From positions 62,001 to 126,000 of the forward strand of contig DILT01000012.1 of the NCBI GenBank assembly GCA_002425185.1: a stretch of 64,000 nt of DNA, in the 5' to 3' direction. This DNA comes from Flammeovirgaceae bacterium UBA5585 (GTDB lineage Bacteria; Bacteroidota; Bacteroidia; Cytophagales; Cyclobacteriaceae). Below the pieces are notes generated by a model, which searched no databases, was not told where the DNA came from, and worked only from the letters and a program-made list of their open reading frames with translations. The translations under genes and the position numbers were made by a program. Numbering within the stretch: position 1 is the stretch's first letter; every line of letters begins with the position of its first letter. Shown one piece after another: positions 8,295 to 16,650 of the stretch.

Positions 8295-9707
8295 ATGAAA
8301 ATGAAAACATTTTACATAGATACTATTCACTGCCCGGTATGGCGGACATTTGTGGCAGGCTTCATCTTGCTTTTAGTGACTTCCTGCGAAGAGTTCATTG
8401 AGATCGATGCACCGAAAACAGAAATCACAAGCAACATTGTTTTTAGCAACGATGCAGCAGCCACATCCGCAATCAGGGGCATCTATAGCTTAATGACATC
8501 AAGCCAGAGTTTCACCAATGGCGAGGTCGAACGATATACAGGGCTTTCTTCTGACGAACTTGTTAATCACTCAAGCCGGAACGAACAGCAACAGTTCTAC
8601 TTTCCTTCACTCACCAGCCTCAACGGAGTTGTGCATGGTGTCTTCTGGAGAGAAGCGTATAAGTATATCAGCAATGCCAACGCAGTTATCGAAGGGCTGT
8701 CCAAATCAACATCGCTGAACAGCAGCACAAAAACCCAGTTAGAGGGCGAAGCAAAGTTTATACGGGCATTCTGCCACTTCTACCTAATGAACCTGTTTGG
8801 AGATGTGCCTTATGTTACCACAACGGACTACCAGCAGAATTCAACGGAAGGCAGGCTTCCTATGGCAGATGTCTACTCCAGGATAATTAGCGATCTCACC
8901 GATGCAAAAAACCTACTAATCTCGGACTACTCATTTTCCAATAACGAGCGAATCCAGCCGAACCGGTATGCCGCGATGGCGCTACTGGCAAGAGTGTACC
9001 TCTATTCGGGTAAGTGGGCTGAAGCAGAGCAGGAAGCCAGCACGATCATGTCCAACACGACTGACTTCGAGTTGGTGGAAATAGAAAACATATTCCTGGC
9101 CAATAGCAAGGAAGCCATCTGGCAGTTGCAACCTGTGGTACCGGAAAAGAGCACGGCCCAAGCTCGGATATTCCTGCTGTTCAACAAACCGACAGAGGTC
9201 TCCCTTAATCCGGACTTTGTCGCTTCATTTGAAACGGGTGATGAAAGAAGAGGCGCCTGGGTCGGAGAATTTTCCGATGCCAGCGGAACCTACTATTATC
9301 CCTGGAAATATAAAGTATACTCAGGCAGTACGCTGACGGAGTACGCAATGGTGCTTCGATTAGCCGAGCAATACCTGATACGTGCCGAGGCCCGTGCGCA
9401 ATTGATGAACCTGTCCGGTGCGATTGAAGACATTGACAAGCTGAGGCTACGTGCAGGGCTTCCGCTCATACAGGATACTGAACCTGTGATCAGCCAGGAA
9501 GATTTATTGACAGCCATCGCGAGAGAGAGAAAATTTGAATTCATGGCGGAATGGGGGCATCGTTGGTTAGACCTGAAGCGCACAGGTCTTACCGAATCGG
9601 TATTAAGCACAATGAAGATAGATTGGCAGGTAACCGATGAGTTGTATCCAATTCCACAATCTGAAAGATTGCTTAATCCTGCGCTAACTCAGAATCCGGG
9701 GTACTAA
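8295..9707 (+). CDS. SusD/RagB-type nutrient-binding outer-membrane lipoprotein
   Basis: A lipobox (LLLVTSC) gives a lipid-anchored protein of 470 aa. SusD features are visible: EGEAKFIRAFCHFYLMNLFGD, then NRYAAMALLARVYLYSGKWAEAE (tetratricopeptide-like), and the C-terminal pattern RLAEQYLIRAEARAQL and IARERKFEFMAEWGHRWLDLKR. SusD is the lid over the SusC barrel and binds the substrate before import. The start is 5 bp after the SusC stop, so the two are translated from one mRNA. Confidence 0.94.
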   Translation: MKMKTFYIDTIHCPVWRTFVAGFILLLVTSCEEFIEIDAPKTEITSNIVFSNDAAATSAIRGIYSLMTSSQSFTNGEVERYTGLSSDELVNHSSRNEQQQFYFPSLTSLNGVVHGVFWREAYKYISNANAVIEGLSKSTSLNSSTKTQLEGEAKFIRAFCHFYLMNLFGDVPYVTTTDYQQNSTEGRLPMADVYSRIISDLTDAKNLLISDYSFSNNERIQPNRYAAMALLARVYLYSGKWAEAEQEASTIMSNTTDFELVEIENIFLANSKEAIWQLQPVVPEKSTAQARIFLLFNKPTEVSLNPDFVASFETGDERRGAWVGEFSDASGTYYYPWKYKVYSGSTLTEYAMVLRLAEQYLIRAEARAQLMNLSGAIEDIDKLRLRAGLPLIQDTEPVISQEDLLTAIARERKFEFMAEWGHRWLDLKRTGLTESVLSTMKIDWQVTDELYPIPQSERLLNPALTQNPGY

Positions 9708-9739
9708 AAAGTTTCACCACCATTTTTTTAAGCGTTCTT

Positions 9740-9764
9740 AAGCAGCCTCATCGCGAGGCTGCTT
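9740..9764 (+). terminator. Strong hairpin between SusD-like and TlpA-like genes
   Basis: AAGCAGCCTC and GAGGCTGCTT form a perfect 10-bp stem with a 5-base loop, 33 bases after the SusD-like stop. There is no T-run after the stem, so it may be a terminator, a partial attenuator or a 3' end-stabilising element that sets the ratio of the downstream genes to SusCD. Confidence 0.5.
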
Positions 9765-9804
9765 CGGACGCCTCATTTCAAAAAATTAAAACCGTCTAAT
9801 CAAA

Positions 9805-11328
9805 ATGAAAAAACTACCACTACTAATATTGGTCATCCTCATGGCTTGTTTGCATGCGAACTTGCGCGGTCAGAGCGTAGCGCCTACCTCTTCACTTTCA
9901 GCCGGGGATATGGCGCCACCATTCAAGGCATTCAAGTGGATTAAAGGAGAACCTGTAACAGAATTCAAAAAGGGACATGTTTACATAGTTGAATTCGGAG
10001 CGACCTGGTGCGGCCCATGTGCCGCTGCTATCCCTGAACTGTCAGCGGTGTCCAGAAAATTCCAGGGAAAGGCGACTGTTATTAGTGCCTTTGTGATGGA
10101 ATACAATGATGACACCTCAAACACCGCTAATCCATCGTATGTGAGCCGTGTAGAAAAATACGTGACCAAGCGGGATGGTCAAATGGACTACCGGATTGCT
10201 GTGGATGATCCTGCTAAAACGCTGGAGCACACATGGCTAAAAGCCGCAGACAAGGTTGGCATTCCGCACACATTTGTAATCGACAAAGAAGGCCGAATAG
10301 CGTGGATCGGCAGCAATCCAAAATTGCTGGACGGGGTAATCGATGCTGTTGTAAACGACAAATATGTAATAGAAAAAAATACTTCAAATTCACCCGGAAC
10401 ACAATCATCAAACAATCCTTTCTCGCCACTAAAAGAGTGGCTGGAAAATGGTGGCGATAATATCCTTTTCTTTTCAATGTTGTCGAAGTATGAGAGCGGC
10501 CAAACAGGTGAACCATACTATCCCCATGTTGCCAATTTTCGCTGGACAAAACCAGAATCCGAATTGCATGAACGCAGAGGAAAAGTAATTGCGCTGGGCC
10601 AGTCGCTCCGGGTGCTCTATGCCATGGCTTACGGTGACACGTTATGGAATTACCCGCTCAGTAGAACCCTGGGTCTGTGGACATTCCCCGATACGATTAA
10701 GAATCCGCATCAACGGAGATCGTACGGAAAGTATTGGTATCGCCCGATCCTTGAAATGAAAGACACTGCAAAATTTGAAGCTAAGTACCCTTTGCCGGAG
10801 AACCGTTACAACTATATGCTGAAAGTTCCTATTGAATTGGGCACTGCCAAGCTGATGCAGCACCTGATGCAGCGGGATCTGGCAGCTTACTTCGGCTATC
10901 ATGTAACTGTTGAGAAACGCATGATGCCATGTTGGTACCTTAAGGCCTCGCCAGAAACAAAAGCAAAGCTGAAATCAAAAGTACCTGACGGAAAATACAA
11001 AATGTATGAAGATGAAGAAGGCAACGGTTACTTCAAAGGTGCCGAAGTGAGGGACATCATCTTTCAACTTGAAATCCGCTATGGTTACACCAACTCCGGA
11101 GCCCTTGTCCATAGTCCCGATCTTCAGCCACCATTTATCGATGCAACAGGAATAACAGGGAATATTGACTACACCTACCCGGCAGCCTTCGCCAACAAAC
11201 TAAGAAATGAGCTCGATGGCGGTGAGCCCTTCACATTTGAGGGTTATAAAGCAATGCTCGAAGAGATTGGATTCCAACTGGTAAAGGGAACGAGGGAAAT
11301 GAATGTGATTGTAATCAAAGACAAATAG
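9805..11328 (+). CDS. TlpA-like thioredoxin with C-terminal DUF3738/TIGR03435-like domain
   Basis: A signal peptide (LPLLILVILMACLHANLRG) is followed by a thioredoxin fold with FGATWCGPCAAAIPEL (active site CGPC near residues 68-72) and DKVGIPHTFVIDKEGRIAWIG. After about residue 200 comes a region whose end (PPFIDATGITGNIDYT, then YKAMLEEIGFQLVKGTR) resembles the TIGR03435/DUF3738 family. The thioredoxin part would act in the periplasm on disulfides or in redox-linked uptake. It follows SusD and precedes a protease lipoprotein by 3 bp. Confidence 0.8.
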   Translation: MKKLPLLILVILMACLHANLRGQSVAPTSSLSAGDMAPPFKAFKWIKGEPVTEFKKGHVYIVEFGATWCGPCAAAIPELSAVSRKFQGKATVISAFVMEYNDDTSNTANPSYVSRVEKYVTKRDGQMDYRIAVDDPAKTLEHTWLKAADKVGIPHTFVIDKEGRIAWIGSNPKLLDGVIDAVVNDKYVIEKNTSNSPGTQSSNNPFSPLKEWLENGGDNILFFSMLSKYESGQTGEPYYPHVANFRWTKPESELHERRGKVIALGQSLRVLYAMAYGDTLWNYPLSRTLGLWTFPDTIKNPHQRRSYGKYWYRPILEMKDTAKFEAKYPLPENRYNYMLKVPIELGTAKLMQHLMQRDLAAYFGYHVTVEKRMMPCWYLKASPETKAKLKSKVPDGKYKMYEDEEGNGYFKGAEVRDIIFQLEIRYGYTNSGALVHSPDLQPPFIDATGITGNIDYTYPAAFANKLRNELDGGEPFTFEGYKAMLEEIGFQLVKGTREMNVIVIKDK

Positions 11329-11331
11329 CTT

Positions 11332-12771
11332 ATGCGCGAACTCAAACTATCCACCATCACATTTCTGGCAGTGGTTCTGATACTGTCAGGGTGCAGAAGC
11401 TTGACAACATACAAAATGTTTGGACTTGACCCGGCTACCCTGGCCAACAAAACCAAACTCTGGCCTTACCTCGATCTCAACAATGATTCAGTTCCCGGTA
11501 TCAGTTATTTGAAGGCAATCAAGACCATTGGAAAGAAGAAAGGTTCTCCACTTATCGTGGCGATCATTGACTCCGGCATTGACACAGATCACTCCGAGAT
11601 ACGTCCTTACCTGTGGAGTAATGAGGACGAAATCAAGGACAATGGCCTTGACGATGATGACAATGGGTATATCGATGATTACGTTGGCTGGAATTTCCTG
11701 GGGAACATGTACTATGCTCAATCGGAAGTAACGAGAATGCGAACGCAACTGGCCACACAACTGGAAAGTTTTTCCGATAACGAATTGAGGGATTCTGCCA
11801 CAAGGGCATTTAGTATAGTGGACTCTCTTTATAACATAGCTGCCTCCGAAGCCAGTAAACAGTACGCCTACCTGATAGAGAATTACAATTCAACGGATAC
11901 TGCGTTGATGGAGTACTTCAGTTTTATTGAACGTCAAAATAAGTTCCATTTCAATGAGGCGATCAATCCACGTAAAATTGTAGGAGACGACCCAAACGAC
12001 ATAGAAGATACACGTTACGGAAATAACAATGTTACACCCATGTATCCGGATGAAAAGCACGGAACGCATGTTGGAGGAATTATAACATCCCTGATAAGGC
12101 ATACGAATGGCATCAGGATCATGCCAATCAGGACGATACCCGATGGTGATGAATATGATAAGGATCTTGCACTGGCCATTCGCTATGCGGTTGACAACGG
12201 AGCTAAAATCATCAACATGAGTTTTGGAAAAAGTTTGTCACCCCACAAGCAATGGGTGATGGATGCCATGAAATATGCAGAGAGCAAAGATGTTCTTTTG
12301 GTACATGGTGCAGGAAATGAGCGCACGGATGTTGATACGAAGCTATTTTACCCTGGTGATGTGGCAGATGACAAAATTGAATTTATCTCAACCTTCATCA
12401 ATGTGGGGGCAACAACACAAAACTTTGACGAAGGGCTGGTTGCCCCATTCTCCAATTACGGCAAGAATAATGTTGACTTATTCGCTCCTGGTTTGTCAAT
12501 ATACGCTACGCTGCCTGAGGGCACCTACGGGTTGAATAGCGGCACATCGATGGCTGCACCTTTTGTAAGCGGAGTTGCTGCATTGATCCGTCACTTCTAT
12601 CCATCCTTGAGTGCCTCGGTGGTGAAACAGATCATTCTTGAGACCGGAGTAGAGTATGATGGACTTGTGATTGTTCCTGGAACAAACAAGGCCATTCCAT
12701 TCGGAAGATTATCATCATCGGGAGGGATATTGAATGCCTTCAATGCTTTAAAGCGGGCGGGAGAGTTGTAG
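11332..12771 (+). CDS. S8 (subtilisin-like) serine protease lipoprotein
   Basis: The N-terminus has a lipobox (LILSGC). The catalytic triad is visible: Asp80 in IVAIIDSGIDTDHSE, His near residue 243 in HGTHVGGI and Ser near residue 405 in GTSMAAPFVSGVAALI. About 160 residues separate the Asp and His, longer than in classic subtilisins. It is probably exported and lipid-anchored, and may produce peptides for the SusCD system encoded upstream (inference). Its last 24 bp overlap the convergent gene on the other strand. Confidence 0.92.
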   Translation: MRELKLSTITFLAVVLILSGCRSLTTYKMFGLDPATLANKTKLWPYLDLNNDSVPGISYLKAIKTIGKKKGSPLIVAIIDSGIDTDHSEIRPYLWSNEDEIKDNGLDDDDNGYIDDYVGWNFLGNMYYAQSEVTRMRTQLATQLESFSDNELRDSATRAFSIVDSLYNIAASEASKQYAYLIENYNSTDTALMEYFSFIERQNKFHFNEAINPRKIVGDDPNDIEDTRYGNNNVTPMYPDEKHGTHVGGIITSLIRHTNGIRIMPIRTIPDGDEYDKDLALAIRYAVDNGAKIINMSFGKSLSPHKQWVMDAMKYAESKDVLLVHGAGNERTDVDTKLFYPGDVADDKIEFISTFINVGATTQNFDEGLVAPFSNYGKNNVDLFAPGLSIYATLPEGTYGLNSGTSMAAPFVSGVAALIRHFYPSLSASVVKQIILETGVEYDGLVIVPGTNKAIPFGRLSSSGGILNAFNALKRAGEL

Positions 12772-13815
12772 CGCAGAGTTAATGTTATGCAAATCGAAGG
12801 TTGTGAGAATTCTTCCATGAATGGTGACTAACAGGTTTTCATACACTTTGAAATCGCGCAATTTCTCTCCGTTGATCCTGGGGATATAAAAACTTCCGGA
12901 ATAATGACCATCACGCAGGCTATATACGTCCAGAACGTCATTTTTCTGAAATGTCGACCTGCTTTCATTTGTTGCCCTGATAGCAGAATGAATGAAGAGC
13001 CATTCACCCGATGAGTGACTCTTTTTGTTTACGATTCGTGGAGGAGAAGCAAGAGTCATCGTTTGGCGGGACTTGTTTTCAGCGACACGTATCTGTACCC
13101 GTTCAACACCGTCAATTGTCCTCCCCTTGTAAACCACCTGAAGCGCAGTGTCCATACAGATAAACTCATTCCGGTAATAGTAGACATAGATGAGCTGTTT
13201 AAGTGCCGAATTATAGTGAAGCATCCCATCCACGCAGAAAAGCCCATCGAGCTGTTTCTCCAAAATGCCCGGTGATTGAACGGGGAACGCATCAATGGAA
13301 TGCTTCAGCGCAAGCACGTACTCCTTCGACTGGTTCAGCGTCCGGATAGCAAACACTTCTCCTCCGAACGGTACGGCTTCAACAAAGAAGGTGCTGTCAA
13401 ACACTTGTGTTCCCTTGGAAACTGAATTCACTGCGTTAAAGGGAAACTCGAAAATATCAAAGTGGTTAAGGTCAGTGATATATACCTGTCCATAGTCAAC
13501 AGAGATATGCGAGTCTTTGAATGTAACCGGGATGTGTATTGTATGTATTGAATCGCTGTTATCTTCCCATTTGACAGAAAAGAGCTTTCCAGTCTGAAAA
13601 ATGTCCGCAACATATAGGTAATCATCATGCAACCCGGCAATGTAGTGCTTCGGGCTGCTCAATTCCCATTGAAATCTTTTCTCAATGCCGGAAGTAATAA
13701 AGTTTCGAGTGAACTCGTCATGTTCAATTTCTTTTTGAGCAGACAAATGAAGCGACAATACCAGGGCGTTACTGGCAACAAAAAGCGACAGTAATACAGC
13801 AACTCTCCTTTTCAT
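12748..13815 (-). CDS. Exported protein, probably a beta-propeller
   Basis: An ATG at 13815 gives the signal peptide MKRRVAVLLSLFVASNALVL; an in-frame ATG lies at 13830. The rest is rich in short beta-strand repeats (DDYLYVADIFQTGKLFSVKW, YGQVYITDLNHFDIFEF, NEFICMDTALQVVYKGR), as in six-bladed propellers of Bacteroidota exported proteins. No catalytic motif was recognised. It lies 62 bp downstream of a DUF6520-like gene on the same strand, and its 3' end overlaps the protease gene tail to tail. Confidence 0.6.
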   Translation of the reverse strand: MKRRVAVLLSLFVASNALVLSLHLSAQKEIEHDEFTRNFITSGIEKRFQWELSSPKHYIAGLHDDYLYVADIFQTGKLFSVKWEDNSDSIHTIHIPVTFKDSHISVDYGQVYITDLNHFDIFEFPFNAVNSVSKGTQVFDSTFFVEAVPFGGEVFAIRTLNQSKEYVLALKHSIDAFPVQSPGILEKQLDGLFCVDGMLHYNSALKQLIYVYYYRNEFICMDTALQVVYKGRTIDGVERVQIRVAENKSRQTMTLASPPRIVNKKSHSSGEWLFIHSAIRATNESRSTFQKNDVLDVYSLRDGHYSGSFYIPRINGEKLRDFKVYENLLVTIHGRILTTFDLHNINSALQLSRPL

Positions 13816-13892
13816 CAGGGCTACTTGCATTGTTTCATTCGGAAAGAAAACTCAAGAGTTGGGGACAATACCCCAACTCTTTCAAAAGGCGG

Positions 13893-14180
13893 TCAATCGT
13901 ATCTTAACAGCCCGGCCGGATTAGCTGACTCAGCGTTATCCTTCGTATTAAATGCATCGTAATTCGTGAGCCCCACCTGGATTTTGCAGACGTGGTTGGT
14001 AGCATTCACCGAACATACGGGGGTATCACCCGGAGGAGTGGTGATCGTTCCCTGCATACCTCCACCGGAGGCTGAGCCATTCGAATCATACCATCCTATT
14101 TGTGCGAGCATAGGCGTAGCCAACGCTCCAGCTACCGCAAACACAACCGCCAATAGCGGTAAGAGAAACTTATTTTTCAT
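13893..14180 (-). CDS. Small exported DUF6520-like protein
   Basis: The 95-aa protein starts with the signal peptide KFLLPLLAVVFAVAGALATPML and continues with a Gly/Ser/Thr-rich segment and one pair of cysteines (CSVNATNHVC). This matches the usual appearance of DUF6520 proteins of Bacteroidota. The function is unknown. It sits between a MauE-like gene and a propeller-like gene, a combination that suggests a redox- or maturation-linked unit. Confidence 0.65.
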   Translation of the reverse strand: MKNKFLLPLLAVVFAVAGALATPMLAQIGWYDSNGSASGGGMQGTITTPPGDTPVCSVNATNHVCKIQVGLTNYDAFNTKDNAESANPAGLLRYD

Positions 14181-14323
14181 AAACGTTATTGCTTTTGTAG
14201 TTCAAAAAGCAATCGAAAAACTTTAGAGTTGAACATTAATTTAACATACTTCACCCTTCTGCAACCAGGGTGACCGGAAACTGACGGGTTGTTGCAGTAC
14301 CTGCCAGATTTTTCTTATATTTT

Positions 14324-14773
14324 TTACAGTGCCGCACTCTCCTGATGAGTATGACCTTGTGGATATTCGCTCTTAGTGTACAACAGGGTAGCTCCAGTGA
14401 TTAACAGTAAGAATGAGCCATTGAAGACAAGGTGCTGCGACCAGCTCAAGTTCTGAATGACACCGCCACATGAACATGGCACGTAATCACTGAAGCGAGA
14501 GGCCAGGATGATATACATGGTAAATGCCGTCATCAGACTGAACGATGCATAAAGACCGGCTAAGCGTGTCTTTGAAAACATAAGTGAAAAAGCAATAACC
14601 AACTCAAGTGTTGGAACACCCCATGCAAGGTGAACGGAAAAATTGGTGAGTATCGGTGACTGACTTAGTTGCACCGAGAATTCCTGGTAGTCAAGCAGCT
14701 TGGTGAGTGCAGCATAGACCAACAGTAATATGTATAGAAAAACTACAATATCAACGGCAATCTTGCGTGGCAT
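14324..14773 (-). CDS. MauE/DoxX-type redox-associated membrane protein
   Basis: The 149-aa protein has four hydrophobic segments (IVVFLYILLLVYAALTKLLDY; AWGVPTLELVIAFSLMF; LAGLYASFSLMTAFTMYI; FNGSFLLLITGATLLY) and a CSCGG motif (VPCSCGGVIQNLSW) between the third and fourth. This is the pattern of the MauE/DoxX-like redox proteins of Bacteroidota. Family members are thought to help form disulfides in partner proteins. The next gene on the strand encodes a small secreted protein with two cysteines, a possible partner. Confidence 0.8.
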   Translation of the reverse strand: MPRKIAVDIVVFLYILLLVYAALTKLLDYQEFSVQLSQSPILTNFSVHLAWGVPTLELVIAFSLMFSKTRLAGLYASFSLMTAFTMYIILASRFSDYVPCSCGGVIQNLSWSQHLVFNGSFLLLITGATLLYTKSEYPQGHTHQESAAL

Positions 14774-14882
14774 TTTTGAGAGGCTGAATTACAGGTTAAA
14801 AGTAAATCAGCTGTCAAAAAAAATCCATTGACCAATGTTCAGACTTGCAGCAACATAGGTTAACACTTACGGTTAACAAATG

Positions 14883-15461
14883 TTAACGCGCTGTTTTGTG
14901 CCGTTTTATCCTGCTGAAAGACTGTGGTGCAATGCCTAAGTATGAAGCTATTTGCCTTTGGGTGACATGCTGCTCAACGTGTGGGAAATACCGGATCAGT
15001 TTTTCATATCGCTCCATCGCGGTGAGGTGTTGCATATCACGGGTTCTCTCGCGGCTGTGTTCATAGTATTGGTTCATGATGACACGGTAAATGAAGTGCG
15101 CTTCCGGGAAAGTTCGAAACAAATGAAGTACGCTGTCATGGGTAACACAAAGTAACTCCGAGTGAGCCCGAAGTTGAATAAATTCCTGTGATGGAACCTG
15201 TTCAAAGAAACTCCGTGCCGATACCATGATCTGCCCGGAGTTCCAGAACCAGTCAACTTGTTTTTTGCCTTTAACAAACGTGTACGCCATCGCAAATCCT
15301 TCATCAAGAAAATAGGCGCACTCCGAAATTTTCGTTGCTTCGAGCAACAGGTGATACCTGGGAAGTGAAAGCGGAGTGAGGACCCTTTCAATAGCTTTCC
15401 TGAATTCTGAGGTGATGGGATGAATCGAGGACAAAACGGAGAACAGCTTTTCGGTTTTCAT
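14883..15461 (-). CDS. Crp/Fnr-type transcriptional regulator
   Basis: The 192-aa protein has an N-terminal cyclic-nucleotide-binding-like barrel (ISECAYFLDEGFAMAYTF, then KKQVDWFWNSGQIMVSARSF) and a C-terminal helix-turn-helix (VTQRQIASYLGIAPQSFSRI). This layout is common for Bacteroidota Crp-like proteins whose ligand is unknown. The gene is the last minus-strand gene before the conjugative element. Its target is unknown. Confidence 0.88.
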   Translation of the reverse strand: MKTEKLFSVLSSIHPITSEFRKAIERVLTPLSLPRYHLLLEATKISECAYFLDEGFAMAYTFVKGKKQVDWFWNSGQIMVSARSFFEQVPSQEFIQLRAHSELLCVTHDSVLHLFRTFPEAHFIYRVIMNQYYEHSRERTRDMQHLTAMERYEKLIRYFPHVEQHVTQRQIASYLGIAPQSFSRIKRHKTAR

Positions 15462-15729
15462 GGGGTTAAAGACTATCGCTGCATGATTTACCCGAACCGT
15501 CCTCGTTGAAAGTCCTTCTATTGATATACTCTGAAATCGGGACGGTTTTCCTACATACCAGCCCCAGAAAATTTAGTCTATTCGGAATGTTTTCAGCATT
15601 TGCTTTTCAGTTACCAATAATTCTTTCTTCCTGAAAATGAAAACGTTAGCGAGGGTACCAGTACCCTTGTGACTGTTTTGGAAGATGCACTTAGCCCTCC
15701 TTTGTGCCATCATCATCTGACAATGATTT
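15462..15729. other. Left boundary region of the conjugative element
   Basis: These 268 bases separate the minus-strand Crp-like gene from the first element gene. They should carry both promoters. No integrase gene, tRNA or obvious attachment repeat is seen. The GGGTAC/GTACCC palindrome lies at 15653-15666. Confidence 0.4.
15653..15672. promoter_or_regulatory. Diverged copy of the element-wide GGTACC operator
   Basis: GGGTAC, CA, GTACCC forms an inverted repeat followed by TTGTGA, 58 bp upstream of the first gene of the mobile element. It resembles the GGTACCAACTTGTGA core of the two exact repeats at 23308 and 40562. That places related sequence before the first gene of each core transcription unit. 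The binding protein is unknown. Confidence 0.4.
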
Positions 15730-16032
15730 ATGGCAGCAACAATCATAACTCCGGAAGACCTGCAGAGCTTTAAGCAAGAGCTTTTGGAAGAACTGAGAAA
15801 GCTCGTTTCACAACCCCGACCTGCACCTGCTCAGCGATGGCTCAAGACTCATGAAGTGCGAAAGATGCTGGGCCTCTCACAAGGTACCCTGCAGCACCTG
15901 CGCACCAGCGGAACCCTGCCCTTTACCAAAATTGGCGGAGTCATCTTGTACGACTATCACGACATCGAAAAGATGATTCAAGACCATAAGAATACCCGTG
16001 ATTTTGTCTTCGAGAATCCAAAATCCCTTTGA
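15730..16032 (+). CDS. Excisionase/MerR-like helix-turn-helix protein
   Basis: The 100-aa protein has a coiled N-terminus (PEDLQSFKQELLEELRKLV) and a winged-helix of the excisionase type (RWLKTHEVRKMLGLSQGTLQHLRTSG, then LPFTKIGGVILYDYHDIEKM). Such proteins are regularly found next to mobilisation genes in Bacteroidetes conjugative transposons, where they control excision or transfer. It is the leftmost recognisable gene of the element. Confidence 0.82.
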   Translation: MAATIITPEDLQSFKQELLEELRKLVSQPRPAPAQRWLKTHEVRKMLGLSQGTLQHLRTSGTLPFTKIGGVILYDYHDIEKMIQDHKNTRDFVFENPKSL

Positions 16033-16084
16033 CATGATTAAGCTGATTTTCAAGATTCTTCAAAGCGGATTTGGCAAGGTCGAT

Positions 16085-16200
16085 ACCGGCTTTGCAGTAT
16101 CAGCAAGATGTATTTTTGTCCACAAAAATAATCTTGCCCTTCACTCCTTTGGTCGTTCAGGGACGGGGAATGCCTCGGAACTCGGCTTCCCTGAACTGAA
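16085..16200 (+). other. Candidate oriT region with large hairpins
   Basis: The 210-bp gap between the HTH gene and the relaxosome genes holds two strong inverted repeats. At 16103-16137, GCAAGAT and ATTTTTGT face ACAAAAAT and ATCTTGC across a CC loop with one extra base. At 16155-16196, GTTCAGGGA faces TCCCTGAAC over a 24-base spacer. A smaller GATAC/GTATC repeat precedes them. Hairpins directly 5' of relaxosome and relaxase genes are typical of oriT. The nick site cannot be fixed from sequence alone. Confidence 0.6.
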
Positions 16201-16242
16201 GGACTCTTCCACTTTCCCAAGACTATCTTAAACCCAGGGAGC

Positions 16243-16650
16243 ATGTCACGGAAGAAAGCCAAAGATCAGACTAAGTTATACACCCACCCCGTCCGGACGA
16301 GGGTCACCGAGTCGGTCTACAACCGGCTCAATGCCTTCGTTGGAAATGGAGACTGCCATTCCATTGGCGAAGTGGCCAGAAGGGTATTGTCGCGCGAGAA
16401 GATTCTGTATGTACTCAAGGACGGCTCGATGGATGCTGCGATGGAGGAATTAATCGCCATCCGGAAAGAGCTCCATGCCATTGGGGTAAACATCAACCAG
16501 GTCACACGCCAATTTCACAATGCCTCCACACCGGATCAACGGTTGTTCCATGCCCTGAAGGTGGCGGAACAATACAACAAGGTTGGTGACCAGGTGGAAC
16601 TGCTGCTCAACAAGATTTCACTACTGTCTAAAAAATGGTTGCAAAAGTGA
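16243..16650 (+). CDS. MobC/MobA-type relaxosome accessory protein
   Basis: The 135-aa protein is basic, with a ribbon-helix-helix-like start (VRTRVTESVYNRLNAFV, then IGEVARRVLSREKILYV) and the conserved helical segment LIAIRKELHAIGVNINQVTRQFH of MobC-type mobilisation proteins. It should bind oriT and guide the relaxase. It overlaps the relaxase gene by 16 bp, so the two are translationally coupled. Confidence 0.88.
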   Translation: MSRKKAKDQTKLYTHPVRTRVTESVYNRLNAFVGNGDCHSIGEVARRVLSREKILYVLKDGSMDAAMEELIAIRKELHAIGVNINQVTRQFHNASTPDQRLFHALKVAEQYNKVGDQVELLLNKISLLSKKWLQK

